NCBI RefSeq assembly: GCF_024296925.1
Contig: NZ_CP101125.1
Location: 5,396,501-5,460,500 of the forward strand
DNA: 64,000 nt
Source of the DNA: Pseudomonas nunensis
GTDB taxonomy: Bacteria; Pseudomonadota; Gammaproteobacteria; Pseudomonadales; Pseudomonadaceae
Reading direction: 5' to 3'
Part shown: piece by piece, positions 27,527 to 36,869 of the stretch
Position numbering within the stretch: position 1 is the stretch's first letter
Layout of the letters: every line of letters begins with the position of its first letter
Position numbers and translations under genes: made by a program
The notes under the pieces: generated by a model
What the model was told of the DNA's origin: nothing
The model's input: only the letters and a program-made list of their open reading frames with translations
Database searches by the model: none

Positions 27527-28249
27527 ATGAAAGCATTGATCGCTGTTGTGAGCCTGCTGATGCTCGCGGGCTGCGCCACCGATGGCCAGGCGCCGTGGTC
27601 GGCAATGATGTCGCCGGCCAGTTGCAGCAAGCTGAGTTCTGATCAGGAACTGGCCCTCAACCTGGCCGATGATTTGGCCAACGACGGCAAGCTGCACGCC
27701 AGCCTGGCGAATTTGCAGAGCCTGCCCGATAACCTCAGCGAAGTGCGTTTGCGCAAGGCCAAGGTTTATCGCCTGCTAGGACGCAGCGAGGCGGAGCCGT
27801 TGTATCGCAGCCTGTTGGGGACGTGCTTGTCGGCGGATGCCGAACAAGGCCTGGGCCAGTTGTTCGCCGCACGCGGCGACTACGGCCAGGCCCAGGCTCA
27901 CCTGCAACGGGCCGCGCGCCTGGCACCGACCAACGAGAAAATCCGCAATGATTTGGGCGTGGTCTACCTCAATCAGTTACGCCTTGAAGACGCGCGTTTC
28001 GAATTCCTCACCGCCATCGAACTCAAGCAGCAGGACACGTTGGCGGCGGCGAATCTGGTGACGTTGTTGCTGTATCAGGACAACTGGCAGCAAGCGGCAG
28101 AAGTTGTCAGCCGCTCGCACCTGACGCCCGAACAATTCACCGATGCCCAGGCGCGAGCGGAAAAACTCAAGCAGCCGGGCAAGGGTAAAGCGGCGGTGGG
28201 TGATCAGGTGGCGACGGTGACGAGTGCACAAGCGGTATCGGTTAAATAG
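27527..28249 (+). CDS. tadD: TadD, TPR lipoprotein of the Flp pilus
   Basis: A 240-residue lipoprotein with lipobox MLAGC, followed by tetratricopeptide repeats (GLGQLFAARGDYGQAQAHLQRA, DLGVVYLNQLRLEDARFEF). It likely acts as an outer-membrane pilotin/assembly factor for RcpA. AGGGACC lies upstream of the start. Confidence 0.92.
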   Translation: MKALIAVVSLLMLAGCATDGQAPWSAMMSPASCSKLSSDQELALNLADDLANDGKLHASLANLQSLPDNLSEVRLRKAKVYRLLGRSEAEPLYRSLLGTCLSADAEQGLGQLFAARGDYGQAQAHLQRAARLAPTNEKIRNDLGVVYLNQLRLEDARFEFLTAIELKQQDTLAAANLVTLLLYQDNWQQAAEVVSRSHLTPEQFTDAQARAEKLKQPGKGKAAVGDQVATVTSAQAVSVK

Positions 28250-28258
28250 GAGTTGGCG

Positions 28259-28522
28259 ATGATGAAATTATTCGGCTTGAGCCTGTTGATACTCCCGTTG
28301 AGCGCGATGGCCATTGACGCCGGTCCATCGTCGGCGCAACAGCAGGAAACCGAGGGGTGGCTGGTGCTGCAAAGCCGTAACCAGGCCGCCTCCAAGACAC
28401 CGCAAACCGCGAGCGCGGCGGAGCGGGAAGAAGCGATGCAGCGCTGGCTGAAGAAATATCGGTATGAGATTCCGGATTTGTACGACCCGGATGCGGGCGG
28501 GAAGATTGAGATCAGCAAGTAG
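28259..28522 (+). CDS. DUF3613-type exported protein of the tad operon
   Basis: An 87-residue protein with a signal peptide (MMKLFGLSLLILPLSAMA) and a helical tail with RWLKKYRYEIPDLYDPD. This small family accompanies Pseudomonas tad operons; its function is unknown. The ATG at 28259 has GGAG six bases upstream. It is the last gene of the operon and is followed by REP elements. Confidence 0.82.
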   Translation: MMKLFGLSLLILPLSAMAIDAGPSSAQQQETEGWLVLQSRNQAASKTPQTASAAEREEAMQRWLKKYRYEIPDLYDPDAGGKIEISK

Positions 28523-28550
28523 GCGGGAGATGGGGTGACTGTGCGGCCGC

Positions 28551-28826
28551 CATCGCGAGCAAGCTCGCTCCCACAGGGGTTCAGCATCAATCACAGATGT
28601 TGTGTTCACTGAAGAACAGCTGTGGGAGCAGTGTCGATTACAAATGTTGTGTTCACTGAAGATTAACTGTGGGAGCGAGCTTGCTCGCGATAGCGGTGTG
28701 TCAGCGACTGAGATATTGAAGGTCAGTCAGTCTGTGGGAGCGGGCTTGCTCGCGAAGGCGGTGTGTCTGGCGCCGTTGATATTGAATGTGCCTACGCTTT
28801 CGCGAGCAAGCCCGCTCCCACAGTTT
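28551..28826. repeat. Cluster of REP cores with an internal duplication
   Basis: Cores lie near 28551, 28667, 28733 and 28799, plus a truncated one at 28621. Two are the gctcg variant that the IS110 guides match exactly. An 18-bp direct repeat (atgttgtgttcactgaag) occurs at 28597-28614 and 28644-28661. Confidence 0.9.
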
Positions 28827-28848
28827 TGATCGGGTACATCCGGGGGAT

Positions 28849-29634
28849 TTAGTGGGCAGTCACGCGCTGGCGCATCCCGGAGTTACTCGGCGATAACGCC
28901 AATGCCAGTTGTGTGCGGTTATGCATATGGGTCAACCGCAACACTTGCGACACGTACAGCTTCACCGTGTTCTCGGTAATCCCCAGCTCACAGGCAATCT
29001 GATAGTTGGTCTGCCCCTTGCCGACCAACCGCGCTACATCCAGTTGCCGGGGTGACAGCTGATTGAAGATCGACGGCATTTCCTCCTGATCCGCTTGGCT
29101 GACCACAAAATCCCCAGGCTCGGAAGACCCACGCGGGCTGCGGCGCACCTTGTCCAGGTCCTGGTAAAGATCATCGATCGACTCGGACAGGTATTGCAGC
29201 TTCTGATTCAAGTGCCCCAATTGCACTTCTTTCTGGCGCTCCTGCAGCGACACTTCCTGACGCTGCAAACCCTCGAGCAACTCATCCAGATCAATCGGCT
29301 TCTGGTAGTAATCGGCAATCCCGGCGCGCAAGGCCTTGATCACGTCCTGCTTGTCGGCGCGCCCGGTGAGCATGATCGCCTCGAACGCCCGATGTCGGCC
29401 GCACAGCCGTTGCAGTTCTTGCACAAGCTGGATGCCATCCATGTCCGGCATGTGCAGATCACACAGCACCAGACCGATGTCCGGATCCTGTGTAAAGCGC
29501 TCGATCGCCTGCGTACTGGATTCACACGGTACACAGCGATAACCGCTGCTCTCCAGGAATTCACACAGTTCTTCGACAATGAGTGGCTGATCGTCGACCA
29601 CAAGGACTTTTACCGCAGACGTAAGCTTGTTCAC
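28849..29634 (-). CDS. pprB: PprB-type response regulator (REC + LuxR HTH)
   Basis: 261 residues. The receiver has Asp59 in VLCDLHMPDMDG and the TGRA..YYQKP segment. A coiled linker leads to a C-terminal LuxR-type helix-turn-helix (LSPRQLDVARLVGKGQTNYQIACELGITENTVK). PprB of P. aeruginosa activates flp-tad, cupE and bapA. Position between the tad operon and fppA supports the same job here, with PprA as the kinase. Confidence 0.93.
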   Translation of the reverse strand: MNKLTSAVKVLVVDDQPLIVEELCEFLESSGYRCVPCESSTQAIERFTQDPDIGLVLCDLHMPDMDGIQLVQELQRLCGRHRAFEAIMLTGRADKQDVIKALRAGIADYYQKPIDLDELLEGLQRQEVSLQERQKEVQLGHLNQKLQYLSESIDDLYQDLDKVRRSPRGSSEPGDFVVSQADQEEMPSIFNQLSPRQLDVARLVGKGQTNYQIACELGITENTVKLYVSQVLRLTHMHNRTQLALALSPSNSGMRQRVTAH

Positions 29635-29760
29635 GTGCTACTCCATGCAGACTGAAAGCTGACCATTCCTGTACTAATAGCCACCAGTTGTATAACTACT
29701 CTAACTTTGAAAGTAGACGCACTTTCCGACTATGTACATAGAACGGGTGGCGTCTGGCGA

Positions 29761-30231
29761 CTAATGGATCCAAACGAGCGTACACGCCATGCCTACCAAC
29801 ACGAACGGCGCATATGGCTGTTTTTCTGACAATTTTGGATTCACATGTCGACGTTCATGCTTAAGCCTTTGATTCATATGCAGCCAGACTTTTGGCGCAA
29901 GCAGCAGCCAAATCGCACTCGCCACTCCGGCACCGATAAACGCGCCGAGCAGGTGCATACCGTCGGTCGCCAAACCCAAAGCTGTCATTAGTTTCACATC
30001 ACCGGCGCCCATTCGCTTCATCGCGTAGCCCGGCAAGGTGAAGGCCAGCGCCAGTAAAAACGCCCAACCACCCTGCTTTGCCTCCGCTCCGAGCCATGTG
30101 CTGCCGGTCCACAGCAGATACACCAGCGCCGCAGCGCCAGCACCGAGGGTCAGTACGTTGGCGATGTGGCGGTGGCGCGCATCCTGAACCGCGCAAAGGG
30201 TTAGCCAGACAATCACGACAAGGCTTTGCAT
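29761..30231 (-). CDS. fppA: FppA/TadV prepilin peptidase (A24 family)
   Basis: A 156-residue polytopic aspartyl protease that trims Flp pilin and TadE/TadG-type pseudopilins. The two catalytic aspartates are visible: Asp17 in QDARHRHIAN and the Asp of RMGAGDVKLM. The N-terminal methylase domain of large PilD enzymes is absent, as usual for Tad peptidases. Confidence 0.93.
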   Translation of the reverse strand: MQSLVVIVWLTLCAVQDARHRHIANVLTLGAGAAALVYLLWTGSTWLGAEAKQGGWAFLLALAFTLPGYAMKRMGAGDVKLMTALGLATDGMHLLGAFIGAGVASAIWLLLAPKVWLHMNQRLKHERRHVNPKLSEKQPYAPFVLVGMACTLVWIH

Positions 30232-30306
30232 CCGGTAAAAACCGTCCGTTTTGGCTGAATGATTCTATGCTGATATTACGCAGTGACTGTCAGGGTAGAC
30301 GCACTC

Positions 30307-30753
30307 ATGAAAGTAGGCCTCCCCAGCAAGCAAAAAGGCGCTGTGGCGATTGAATTCGCCTTGGTGTTCGTGATCTTTTTCGCGGTGTTTTACGGCTTGG
30401 TCAGCTACAGCTTGCCGTTCGTGCTGATGCAGTCGTTCAACCAGGCCACCGCCGAAGCCGTGCGCCGCAGCGTGGCGGTGGACCCGAACACGCCGGGCTA
30501 TGCGACCGTGGTGCAAAACACTGCAAATGCCACGTTGCAGCAGCAATTGTCGTGGGTGCCGACTGCGCTGAACCTGGTGATCGGCGTGGATACCAGCGCG
30601 GTCTACGACGCCAGCAAAGGCACCCTCACCGTCAGCGTGAATTACCCCACCAGCAAGTTGAATCAGGTCATGCCGTTTCTGGTGCTGCCGGGCGTGGGCA
30701 CGGTGCCCAACCTGCCGACCAACCTGAGCGCTACGTCGAGTCTGCAATTTTGA
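30307..30753 (+). CDS. tadE: TadE-type pseudopilin
   Basis: A 148-residue protein with the TadE N-terminal motif (KQKGAVAIEFALVFVIFFAVFYG), including the Glu5-equivalent needed for FppA processing. The remainder is a periplasmic domain. The start at 30307 was chosen because the leader is short; an in-frame GTG 24 bases upstream lacks support. Its stop TGA overlaps the pprA TTG. Confidence 0.92.
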   Translation: MKVGLPSKQKGAVAIEFALVFVIFFAVFYGLVSYSLPFVLMQSFNQATAEAVRRSVAVDPNTPGYATVVQNTANATLQQQLSWVPTALNLVIGVDTSAVYDASKGTLTVSVNYPTSKLNQVMPFLVLPGVGTVPNLPTNLSATSSLQF

Positions 30754-33515
30754 CCTCCGGGGACAAGCTTTTCGCTCGCTTGCTCAAGCGCCCCACCCTC
30801 CCCGCCATCGAGGCGTCCGAGCCGTTGCGGGTACAACCGCTGGGCTTGCATTTGCATCTGGACGACGAGGGTCGAGTACTGCACATGACCGGGCCACTGC
30901 GGCACTCGCTGGCCCAACAACCGCCCAATGATCAGCCGTTGCCGTTGCATCGATACGTGCAAGTTCATAGCACCCTGGCGATCGAGGGTCAGCCCGCCGA
31001 CTGGCAAGGGCAAAGCCTGGACCTGGATTTCCTCGGCCTGGCCGACCAGACCTTGCACCTGCGCGGCTGGGTGCAGCCGTGCCCGGGCGGATGGCTGTTG
31101 CAGTTGATGGACATCGGCGACCTGTTGCTCGAACGCCATCAGGCCCACAGTCGAGACGAATGCCACGCCGTGGCCGGGCAGATCAGCGAGCATCTGCGCG
31201 CGTGCAGCCTGGCGCGGTTGCCGGTGATCGTTAGCGAACAACTGCAAACCATCGCCCAGCGCTGGCACATGCCGTGTGTGGCCCTGGCTTTGCTCGACGA
31301 GCAAGAAGAAGGCTGGCAAATCCATCGCCAGTTCAGCGCCCACGACGCACCGCAGTTGTGGCAAAACGATCAGCGCCTGGGCACGGTGCTCGACAGTATG
31401 AATGGCTCCGCGCCCCAGCGTTTGAGCATCAGCCACGGCATCAGCGAACACCTGCGCGTGCAAGACTTGTTCGGCAATGCCGAGGGTTTTGCCGTGCCCT
31501 ACAGCGACGATCACGGTGTCGCCGCATGGCTGCTGTGCGGGTTTTACCCGGTGCATGAACACGCGCCGGACCTGGGTGATCGCGACTGGTTGCTGTTGGT
31601 CAGCGCGCTGGCCGGGCCGTTGCTCGGTCGCTTGCGCGAGCAGCATCACCACTTGCAACTGGAGCGGCTGGAATCGTTGCAAGTCTTGCTGGGGACGGGA
31701 TGGTGGGAGGCCTTTGGTGCCAGCGATGAAATCCTCCTGGCGCCGTCCCTCGCCGCCACTTTGCATTTGGACACTACTCGCCTGACGCTGAATGACTGGC
31801 TGCTGCAAATCCATCCCGCCGACCGCGAGGAGATGCGCAGTCGCCTGCATGCCTTGCAACAACACGACGAGCCGCTGACCCTGTGCGTGCGCCTGCATCG
31901 CTGCGACTCGGATCAGCATCCGCTGTGGTACAGGCTGCAAGGGCAAGCCATCGGTAGCGGCGACAGTCGGCGGCTGGTGGGTTTCATGCTCGACATCAGC
32001 GACATCAAGAACCAGCAACAACACACCGCCGCCGCCCATGCGCGGCTGGACAACCTGATCGCCAGTTCGCCGGCGGTGATCTACGTGCAGCGCTACGTCG
32101 AAGGCGCGCTGCACCCGACGTTTTTCAGTGCCAGCCTTCAACCGCTGTTGGGCTGGAGCCTGGAAAACTGCGACGCCGCTGCGTTGATCGAACGTGTTCA
32201 CCCCGAGGACCGCGACCGCTATTTCGAGCGCACTCGGCACTTGCTGCGCGAAGGCTCGGTGCGCGCCCGCTATCGTCTGCGCGACAGTCGCGGCGATTAT
32301 CACTGGCTGCTCGACGAAGCCAAGTTGCTGCGCGATGACCTCGGGCTGCCAGTGGAAGCGGTCGGCCTGTGGCTCGATGTCACCGAGGCGACCCTGGCCG
32401 CCGAGCAGGTGAAACAGAGCGAAGAGCGCTATCGGATTTTGGTGGAGGATTCCCCGGCGATGATCTGCCGTTATCGCCCGGACCTGATTTTGAGTTTCGG
32501 CAATCGTCCGCTGGCGACGTACCTGGAATGTGAGCCCGAACAACTCCCCGGCGTGAACCTCGGCAGCTGGATGTCGGACGAACAACGCGCAGCGTTTCTC
32601 CAGCGGCTCAGCCTGCTGACGCCGGAGCACCCGGTCAGTAGCGCCGAGATCAATCTGCAACTGCCCGGGCGCGAACACGCCTGGTGGGTCTGGTCGGATC
32701 GCGGGGTGTTTGACGATCAGGGCCAGTTGGTTGAAGTCCAGGCTGTGGGCCGCGACAACACCGAGGTCCGACGCTCCCAGCAACAACTGACCCAGAGCGC
32801 AAAAATGGCCACCCTCGGCGAAATGGCCACCGGGCTGGCCCATGAAATCAACCAGCCGCTGAACGTGATGCGCATGGCCATCGTCAACGTGCTCAAGCGC
32901 TTGAGCAACGGCGATGTGCAAATCGATTACCTGACCGACAAGCTCAATCGCATCGACACCCAGGTGCAGCGGGCGGCGCGGGTGGTGGATCACATGCGCG
33001 TGTTTGGCCGCCGTTCGGAGGTTGAGCAGCACCCGTTCAACCCGGTCGACGCCATCGAGGGCACGTTGTCGCTGTTGGCCGAAGGCATGCGCGGCAAGGG
33101 TGTGGAGCTGCGGGTCAGCGAGACTGGGTTTACCGTGCAGGTGCGCGGTTATGTCGATCAATTGGAGCAGGTGCTGATCAACCTGATGGTCAATGCGCGG
33201 GATGCGCTGTTGAGCAAGCGCGAGGCAGATCGTGACTTCAAACCGTGGATTTCGGTGTACGCCGAGCGCGATAAGCAATCGGTGCGGTTGTGGGTCGAGG
33301 ACAACGGTGGCGGTATCGATCCACGCTTGCTGGAGCGGATTTTCGAGCCGTTCTTCACCACGAAACCGGTCGGCGTGGGGACTGGGCTGGGGTTGTCGGT
33401 GAGCTATGGGATCGTCGAGAACATGGGTGGACGGTTGAGTGTTGTGAACTCAGCGCACGGTGCCCGATTTTGTATTGAGCTGCCGATTTATCAGGAGGAT
33501 CAGATCACCAGATAG
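30750..33515 (+). CDS. pprA: PprA-type sensor histidine kinase
   Basis: About 921 residues, soluble, with no membrane segment seen. An N-terminal GAF-like region is followed by several PAS domains (for example LDNLIASSPAVIYVQ, YRILVEDSPAMICRY). The kinase core has His in GLAHEINQPLN, the N box NLMVNARDAL, the G1 box VEDNGGGID and the G2 box GTGLGLSVS. It should phosphorylate PprB. No ATG lies near the expected start; a TTG at 30750 overlaps the tadE stop (TTGA) and gives a natural length, so it was chosen, tentatively. Confidence 0.88.
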   Translation: MTSGDKLFARLLKRPTLPAIEASEPLRVQPLGLHLHLDDEGRVLHMTGPLRHSLAQQPPNDQPLPLHRYVQVHSTLAIEGQPADWQGQSLDLDFLGLADQTLHLRGWVQPCPGGWLLQLMDIGDLLLERHQAHSRDECHAVAGQISEHLRACSLARLPVIVSEQLQTIAQRWHMPCVALALLDEQEEGWQIHRQFSAHDAPQLWQNDQRLGTVLDSMNGSAPQRLSISHGISEHLRVQDLFGNAEGFAVPYSDDHGVAAWLLCGFYPVHEHAPDLGDRDWLLLVSALAGPLLGRLREQHHHLQLERLESLQVLLGTGWWEAFGASDEILLAPSLAATLHLDTTRLTLNDWLLQIHPADREEMRSRLHALQQHDEPLTLCVRLHRCDSDQHPLWYRLQGQAIGSGDSRRLVGFMLDISDIKNQQQHTAAAHARLDNLIASSPAVIYVQRYVEGALHPTFFSASLQPLLGWSLENCDAAALIERVHPEDRDRYFERTRHLLREGSVRARYRLRDSRGDYHWLLDEAKLLRDDLGLPVEAVGLWLDVTEATLAAEQVKQSEERYRILVEDSPAMICRYRPDLILSFGNRPLATYLECEPEQLPGVNLGSWMSDEQRAAFLQRLSLLTPEHPVSSAEINLQLPGREHAWWVWSDRGVFDDQGQLVEVQAVGRDNTEVRRSQQQLTQSAKMATLGEMATGLAHEINQPLNVMRMAIVNVLKRLSNGDVQIDYLTDKLNRIDTQVQRAARVVDHMRVFGRRSEVEQHPFNPVDAIEGTLSLLAEGMRGKGVELRVSETGFTVQVRGYVDQLEQVLINLMVNARDALLSKREADRDFKPWISVYAERDKQSVRLWVEDNGGGIDPRLLERIFEPFFTTKPVGVGTGLGLSVSYGIVENMGGRLSVVNSAHGARFCIELPIYQEDQITR

Positions 33516-35332
33516 GCCTTGCCGGGTTGGCCGCAGCTGAGGTTGGCGCCGACCTGGATTTTCCCGACTTCGATGCCCAGGACTTTCAGGACATTGTTGA
33601 GCAGGTTGTCCAGCAGCGGGCTCAGGATCGAATTCAGGGTTGTCGTCAGCAGCGTTATCACACCGCTGAGCAACGTGTTCAGGGTGTTGAAGACGATCGC
33701 CAGCAAGGGACCTGCATTGAAGGTCGGTGTGTGCAGGATCAATTGCACGCCATTGACCGCTTGCGACATCCCGGCAATCGCGTTGGAGGCGGTCAGGGTG
33801 TAAGGCGGATCGGAGGGAGCCAGCCCGACTTTCGGCGGGTTGGTAAATGTGCTGCTGGCGCTGGTCTGCAAGGCGGGACTGTCGATCCGCAGCTCCGCGC
33901 CGCCGCCCGAGAAGGGAACGCCTGCGTAGCGGATATCGAGCAAGGTCACAGGACTGACGCTCATGGGCGATGTCGATGACGCCCAGTCCGAATTGATCCG
34001 CCCGACACGCAGCTCAGCCACGGAGGTGGTCGTATTGGCGGTCAGGCTTTTGTTGGTGTCGCTGACGCAGGTGAAATCGGTAACGTAACTGCTGCCGCCA
34101 CCTGCTTCGAGGCTGACGTCCAGATTGGGATTGGGCAGGACGTACAAGTCCAGGCCCAGCAACCCGGTGACCACTGACAGCGTGCTGGTCACGACACCGA
34201 TCAGGTTGGTGACCAGGGACAAATCCACGGACACCAGCACCCGGACCTGGGCGGTACGCACGTAGATTCGACTGGCACCCAATGGCGCCAGTTTTGCCAA
34301 TGCGGGATTGCCCACTACCGAAAATTGCGCGGGCTCGATGACTTTGAGCTTGGCGGTAGCGCCGACGCCCAGGCCCAACAAATTCACCGGAATAGTGCCT
34401 GCGACGGCACTCTTGCTGTTGCCGAGTTCGAGGAAGGCCTGGACCAGTTGAAGCGCGTTCACGCTGGCATTCAGGGCGGAAGGCGTGGTGCCGGTTTGCA
34501 GATTCAAGATGTCACCCAAACGCACCTTGACCGGGCTGACGACTGCGCTGACCAATGAATTCAAGCCGAGTTGTACATCCGCAGTCGCGCCGTTGAGGCG
34601 AGCCACAGTAGCGGCGGCCTGCAGCAACTGGCCGACGGTGGCATCGGCGGCGAGCAGTTGGGTGTAGTTGCCTGCGGTGACATGCAGGTCAACGGCTAGC
34701 TGATCCATGAAGTTGAGCAGGTTGATATTGGCGGCGAGCAAACCGTTCCAACTGGCGACGGTCAGGTTGATCGGTACTCCGCCCATGGCGGAGCTGATCC
34801 CGTTCAACAAGTTGACGTCGACCAAGGTGCTGCTAATCGTCAGTTGGGCCACTGGCGGCACCGGCAGCGCGGCTACGGCTGTGGCATTGAGTTGAGTGTT
34901 CAGGCTAACCGACGTGCCGCTGACCAAGGCCTGCACACCGCCGGCAAAACTGGTGGTGACGGTGCGGCTGGCAACCACTTTGATCGCTGCGGCCTGGGTG
35001 GCATCCCCGGTGAAATTGCGCAGCCCGGTGGCCGCCGTCAGCAGCGTGCCGCAGGTGGTGGCGAGGGTGTTGCTGGCGTCGAGGGTGAAGCCGTTGCGAG
35101 TCGCACTTTGATTGGCATAACTGGCGGCGGTGAGCCCCGGCAGGCAGGTGCCGCCACGGCTGACGGCTTCCAGCGCGGCGGTGTCGACCACCCGCTGCAG
35201 TTTGCGCTGCTCCATGTAGAGCCGGCCGGTATCGACCACCAATAGCATCAACAATAGCGCCAGCCCGAGGGTCGCCGCCGCCATCAAACCGATAGCCCCG
35301 CGCTGCCGGGCCGGACCGCGAAACCGCGACAT
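33500..35332 (-). CDS. tadG: TadG-type Flp pilus-associated protein
   Basis: 610 residues. The N-terminal TadG/Flp-like segment (RQRGAIGLMAAATLGLALLLMLLVVDTGRLYMEQRKLQ) anchors it in the inner membrane. The large periplasmic part is Ser/Thr/Val-rich and ends with CGQPGKAYLVI. It probably anchors or modulates the pilus. AAGGAG precedes the ATG at 35332. Its last codons overlap the convergent pprA 3' end by 16 bp. Confidence 0.88.
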   Translation of the reverse strand: MSRFRGPARQRGAIGLMAAATLGLALLLMLLVVDTGRLYMEQRKLQRVVDTAALEAVSRGGTCLPGLTAASYANQSATRNGFTLDASNTLATTCGTLLTAATGLRNFTGDATQAAAIKVVASRTVTTSFAGGVQALVSGTSVSLNTQLNATAVAALPVPPVAQLTISSTLVDVNLLNGISSAMGGVPINLTVASWNGLLAANINLLNFMDQLAVDLHVTAGNYTQLLAADATVGQLLQAAATVARLNGATADVQLGLNSLVSAVVSPVKVRLGDILNLQTGTTPSALNASVNALQLVQAFLELGNSKSAVAGTIPVNLLGLGVGATAKLKVIEPAQFSVVGNPALAKLAPLGASRIYVRTAQVRVLVSVDLSLVTNLIGVVTSTLSVVTGLLGLDLYVLPNPNLDVSLEAGGGSSYVTDFTCVSDTNKSLTANTTTSVAELRVGRINSDWASSTSPMSVSPVTLLDIRYAGVPFSGGGAELRIDSPALQTSASSTFTNPPKVGLAPSDPPYTLTASNAIAGMSQAVNGVQLILHTPTFNAGPLLAIVFNTLNTLLSGVITLLTTTLNSILSPLLDNLLNNVLKVLGIEVGKIQVGANLSCGQPGKAYLVI

Positions 35333-35428
35333 CGCGCACTCCTTCGCTGGCGCACTGATCAGTGCCGCCTCCATTGGTGAAATGCAGTGTAGACAAGGGT
35401 TGGCGAGGTTGCTGGCGACACAAATCGA

Positions 35429-35600
35429 TGTGGGAGCGGGGTTGCTTGCGAAGGCGGTTTGTCAGGCACATCCTGATTGAATGTACTGCCGCCTTCGCGA
35501 GCAAGCCCGCTCCCACATTAGATCTTCGTGGACACGGAATCAGCGTATGGCACAGATCCCCTGTGGGAGCGGGCTTGCTCGCGAAGGCGGCAGTACATTC
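35429..35600. repeat. REP pair plus third REP, with 39-bp perfect inverted arms
   Basis: A REPIN (35429-35517) and an extra core (35562-35600). The segment 35479-35517 is the exact reverse complement of 35562-35600, so the identity extends 15 bases past the REP core. Confidence 0.9.
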
Positions 35601-35629
35601 ACCACAGATCCCACATTGAATGGTGGTGG

Positions 35630-36187
35630 TTAGCGGGGTGGGTAGTTTGCCAGGATCCGGCCTACCGTTTCGCGCACGGCATTGCTGCGGTCAGTCGGGT
35701 TGGGGGTGCTGCTGAGCATTTGCTCATCGCTGCCGCGCCACACCAGTTTGCCGTCCTTGCCGTCGAGCAGGTCGATCTGGATGGTCGCTACTTTATAGGT
35801 GATGTTGCGGGTTTCGTTGTACATCGGCCCGCCCCAATAACCATTCCATGGGCCACCCCAACCGCCGCCGTAGTTGGTGGTCACTTGCTGCTGGCGGTCT
35901 TCGACAATCAGGTAGGTCTGCACGCTCACATCACCCTTCTGGCCCGCGGCAGCCGGGCGTAAACCGCGCTGATCCAGCTGATCGGCCACGGCCTGGCGAA
36001 TCCGTTGTTCGGTCAGGTCGCTCTTGATCCGTGGGTCATCGGGGCGGTATTGCAGGGCAGGTTCTTTCCAGCTCCAGCTGCGATAAGCGGCGAAGTCGCG
36101 GCTGGCATCGAAGTCATGATTGACCTGGTGAGCCGCGCAAGCACTGAGCAGCACGGCCACGGCCAGTAAAGCGAGGGGGCGGAACAT
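35630..36187 (-). CDS. DUF4136 lipoprotein
   Basis: A 185-residue lipoprotein (lipobox LLSAC, Cys17). The DUF4136 pattern NHDFDASRDFAAYRSWSW is followed by a Gly/Trp-rich stretch (GGGWGGPWNGYWGG) and VATIQIDLLDGKDGKLVWRG. Function unknown; probably an outer-membrane periplasmic-face protein. GGAG precedes the ATG. A paralogue lies directly upstream. Confidence 0.88.
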   Translation of the reverse strand: MFRPLALLAVAVLLSACAAHQVNHDFDASRDFAAYRSWSWKEPALQYRPDDPRIKSDLTEQRIRQAVADQLDQRGLRPAAAGQKGDVSVQTYLIVEDRQQQVTTNYGGGWGGPWNGYWGGPMYNETRNITYKVATIQIDLLDGKDGKLVWRGSDEQMLSSTPNPTDRSNAVRETVGRILANYPPR

Positions 36188-36242
36188 GATAATTCTCCGT
36201 TGGAAGACAAGAACCATGGGAATGCTTCTTATCTACAAGAAG

Positions 36243-36857
36243 CTAACTGGGAGGATACGCCGACATTGCCTTTTCCACAGCCTCCCGAATCGCATCCGCG
36301 CGCTGGCTCTGATTGCCCTGGCTGGCGGTTTCGGCGCTGGCGCTCCAGACCGGCTGGCCGCTGCCCGCGTCGAACAGATCGACCCGCACCACCACAACCT
36401 GCTCCTGATAAGTACGCACGATCGGCACGCTGTTGTACATGCCGTAGCCACCACCGTAACGGTTGTAGCCACCATAACCGCCGCCGTAATAACCGTAGTC
36501 GTCCTGAACCTGACGCAAGCGGGTTTCCAGGTGCAGGTTGGCGCTGACAAACAGGTCCGCCGGGCGATTGTCGTGCAACGGCCGCAAGCCACGCTGATCG
36601 AGAGCATTGCTGACCGCTTCAGCCACTTGCGCCGAATCCGCCCAGGCCGAGCCCGGCGGCAGTTGCCCGTTGAGCCAGGCCCAACTGCGGTAACGCCCGT
36701 AGTCCCGGGGCGGCGCTGGATAAGCGCTGCGGTCGAAGGTATTCGCCGCTTGCGGTGGGGCTGGCGGCAAGGGGTTGGACGTCGCCACATACGGGTTGCT
36801 GCCCTGGCAGGCCGCCAACCCCAGACACATCAGCAGTAACCCTGAACGCGCTTTCAT
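36243..36857 (-). CDS. DUF4136 lipoprotein (paralogue)
   Basis: A 204-residue lipoprotein (lipobox GLAAC, Cys17) with the same architecture as its neighbour: [21 protein letters not shown], a Gly/Tyr-rich middle ([17 protein letters not shown]), and [20 protein letters not shown]. It looks like an old tandem duplication. Function unknown. Confidence 0.87.
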   Translation of the reverse strand: MKARSGLLLMCLGLAACQGSNPYVATSNPLPPAPPQAANTFDRSAYPAPPRDYGRYRSWAWLNGQLPPGSAWADSAQVAEAVSNALDQRGLRPLHDNRPADLFVSANLHLETRLRQVQDDYGYYGGGYGGYNRYGGGYGMYNSVPIVRTYQEQVVVVRVDLFDAGSGQPVWSASAETASQGNQSQRADAIREAVEKAMSAYPPS

Positions 36858-36869
36858 TTCGTTCTCCGA

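Noticed and set aside
30552..30749. ATG-start extension of pprA into tadE
   Set aside because: It would overlap two-fifths of tadE in another frame and encode an Arg/Gly-rich, non-conserved sequence.
30663..33278. 871-codon frame antisense to pprA
   Set aside because: His/Gln/Arg-rich composition typical of a shadow frame; pprA has clear PAS and kinase motifs.
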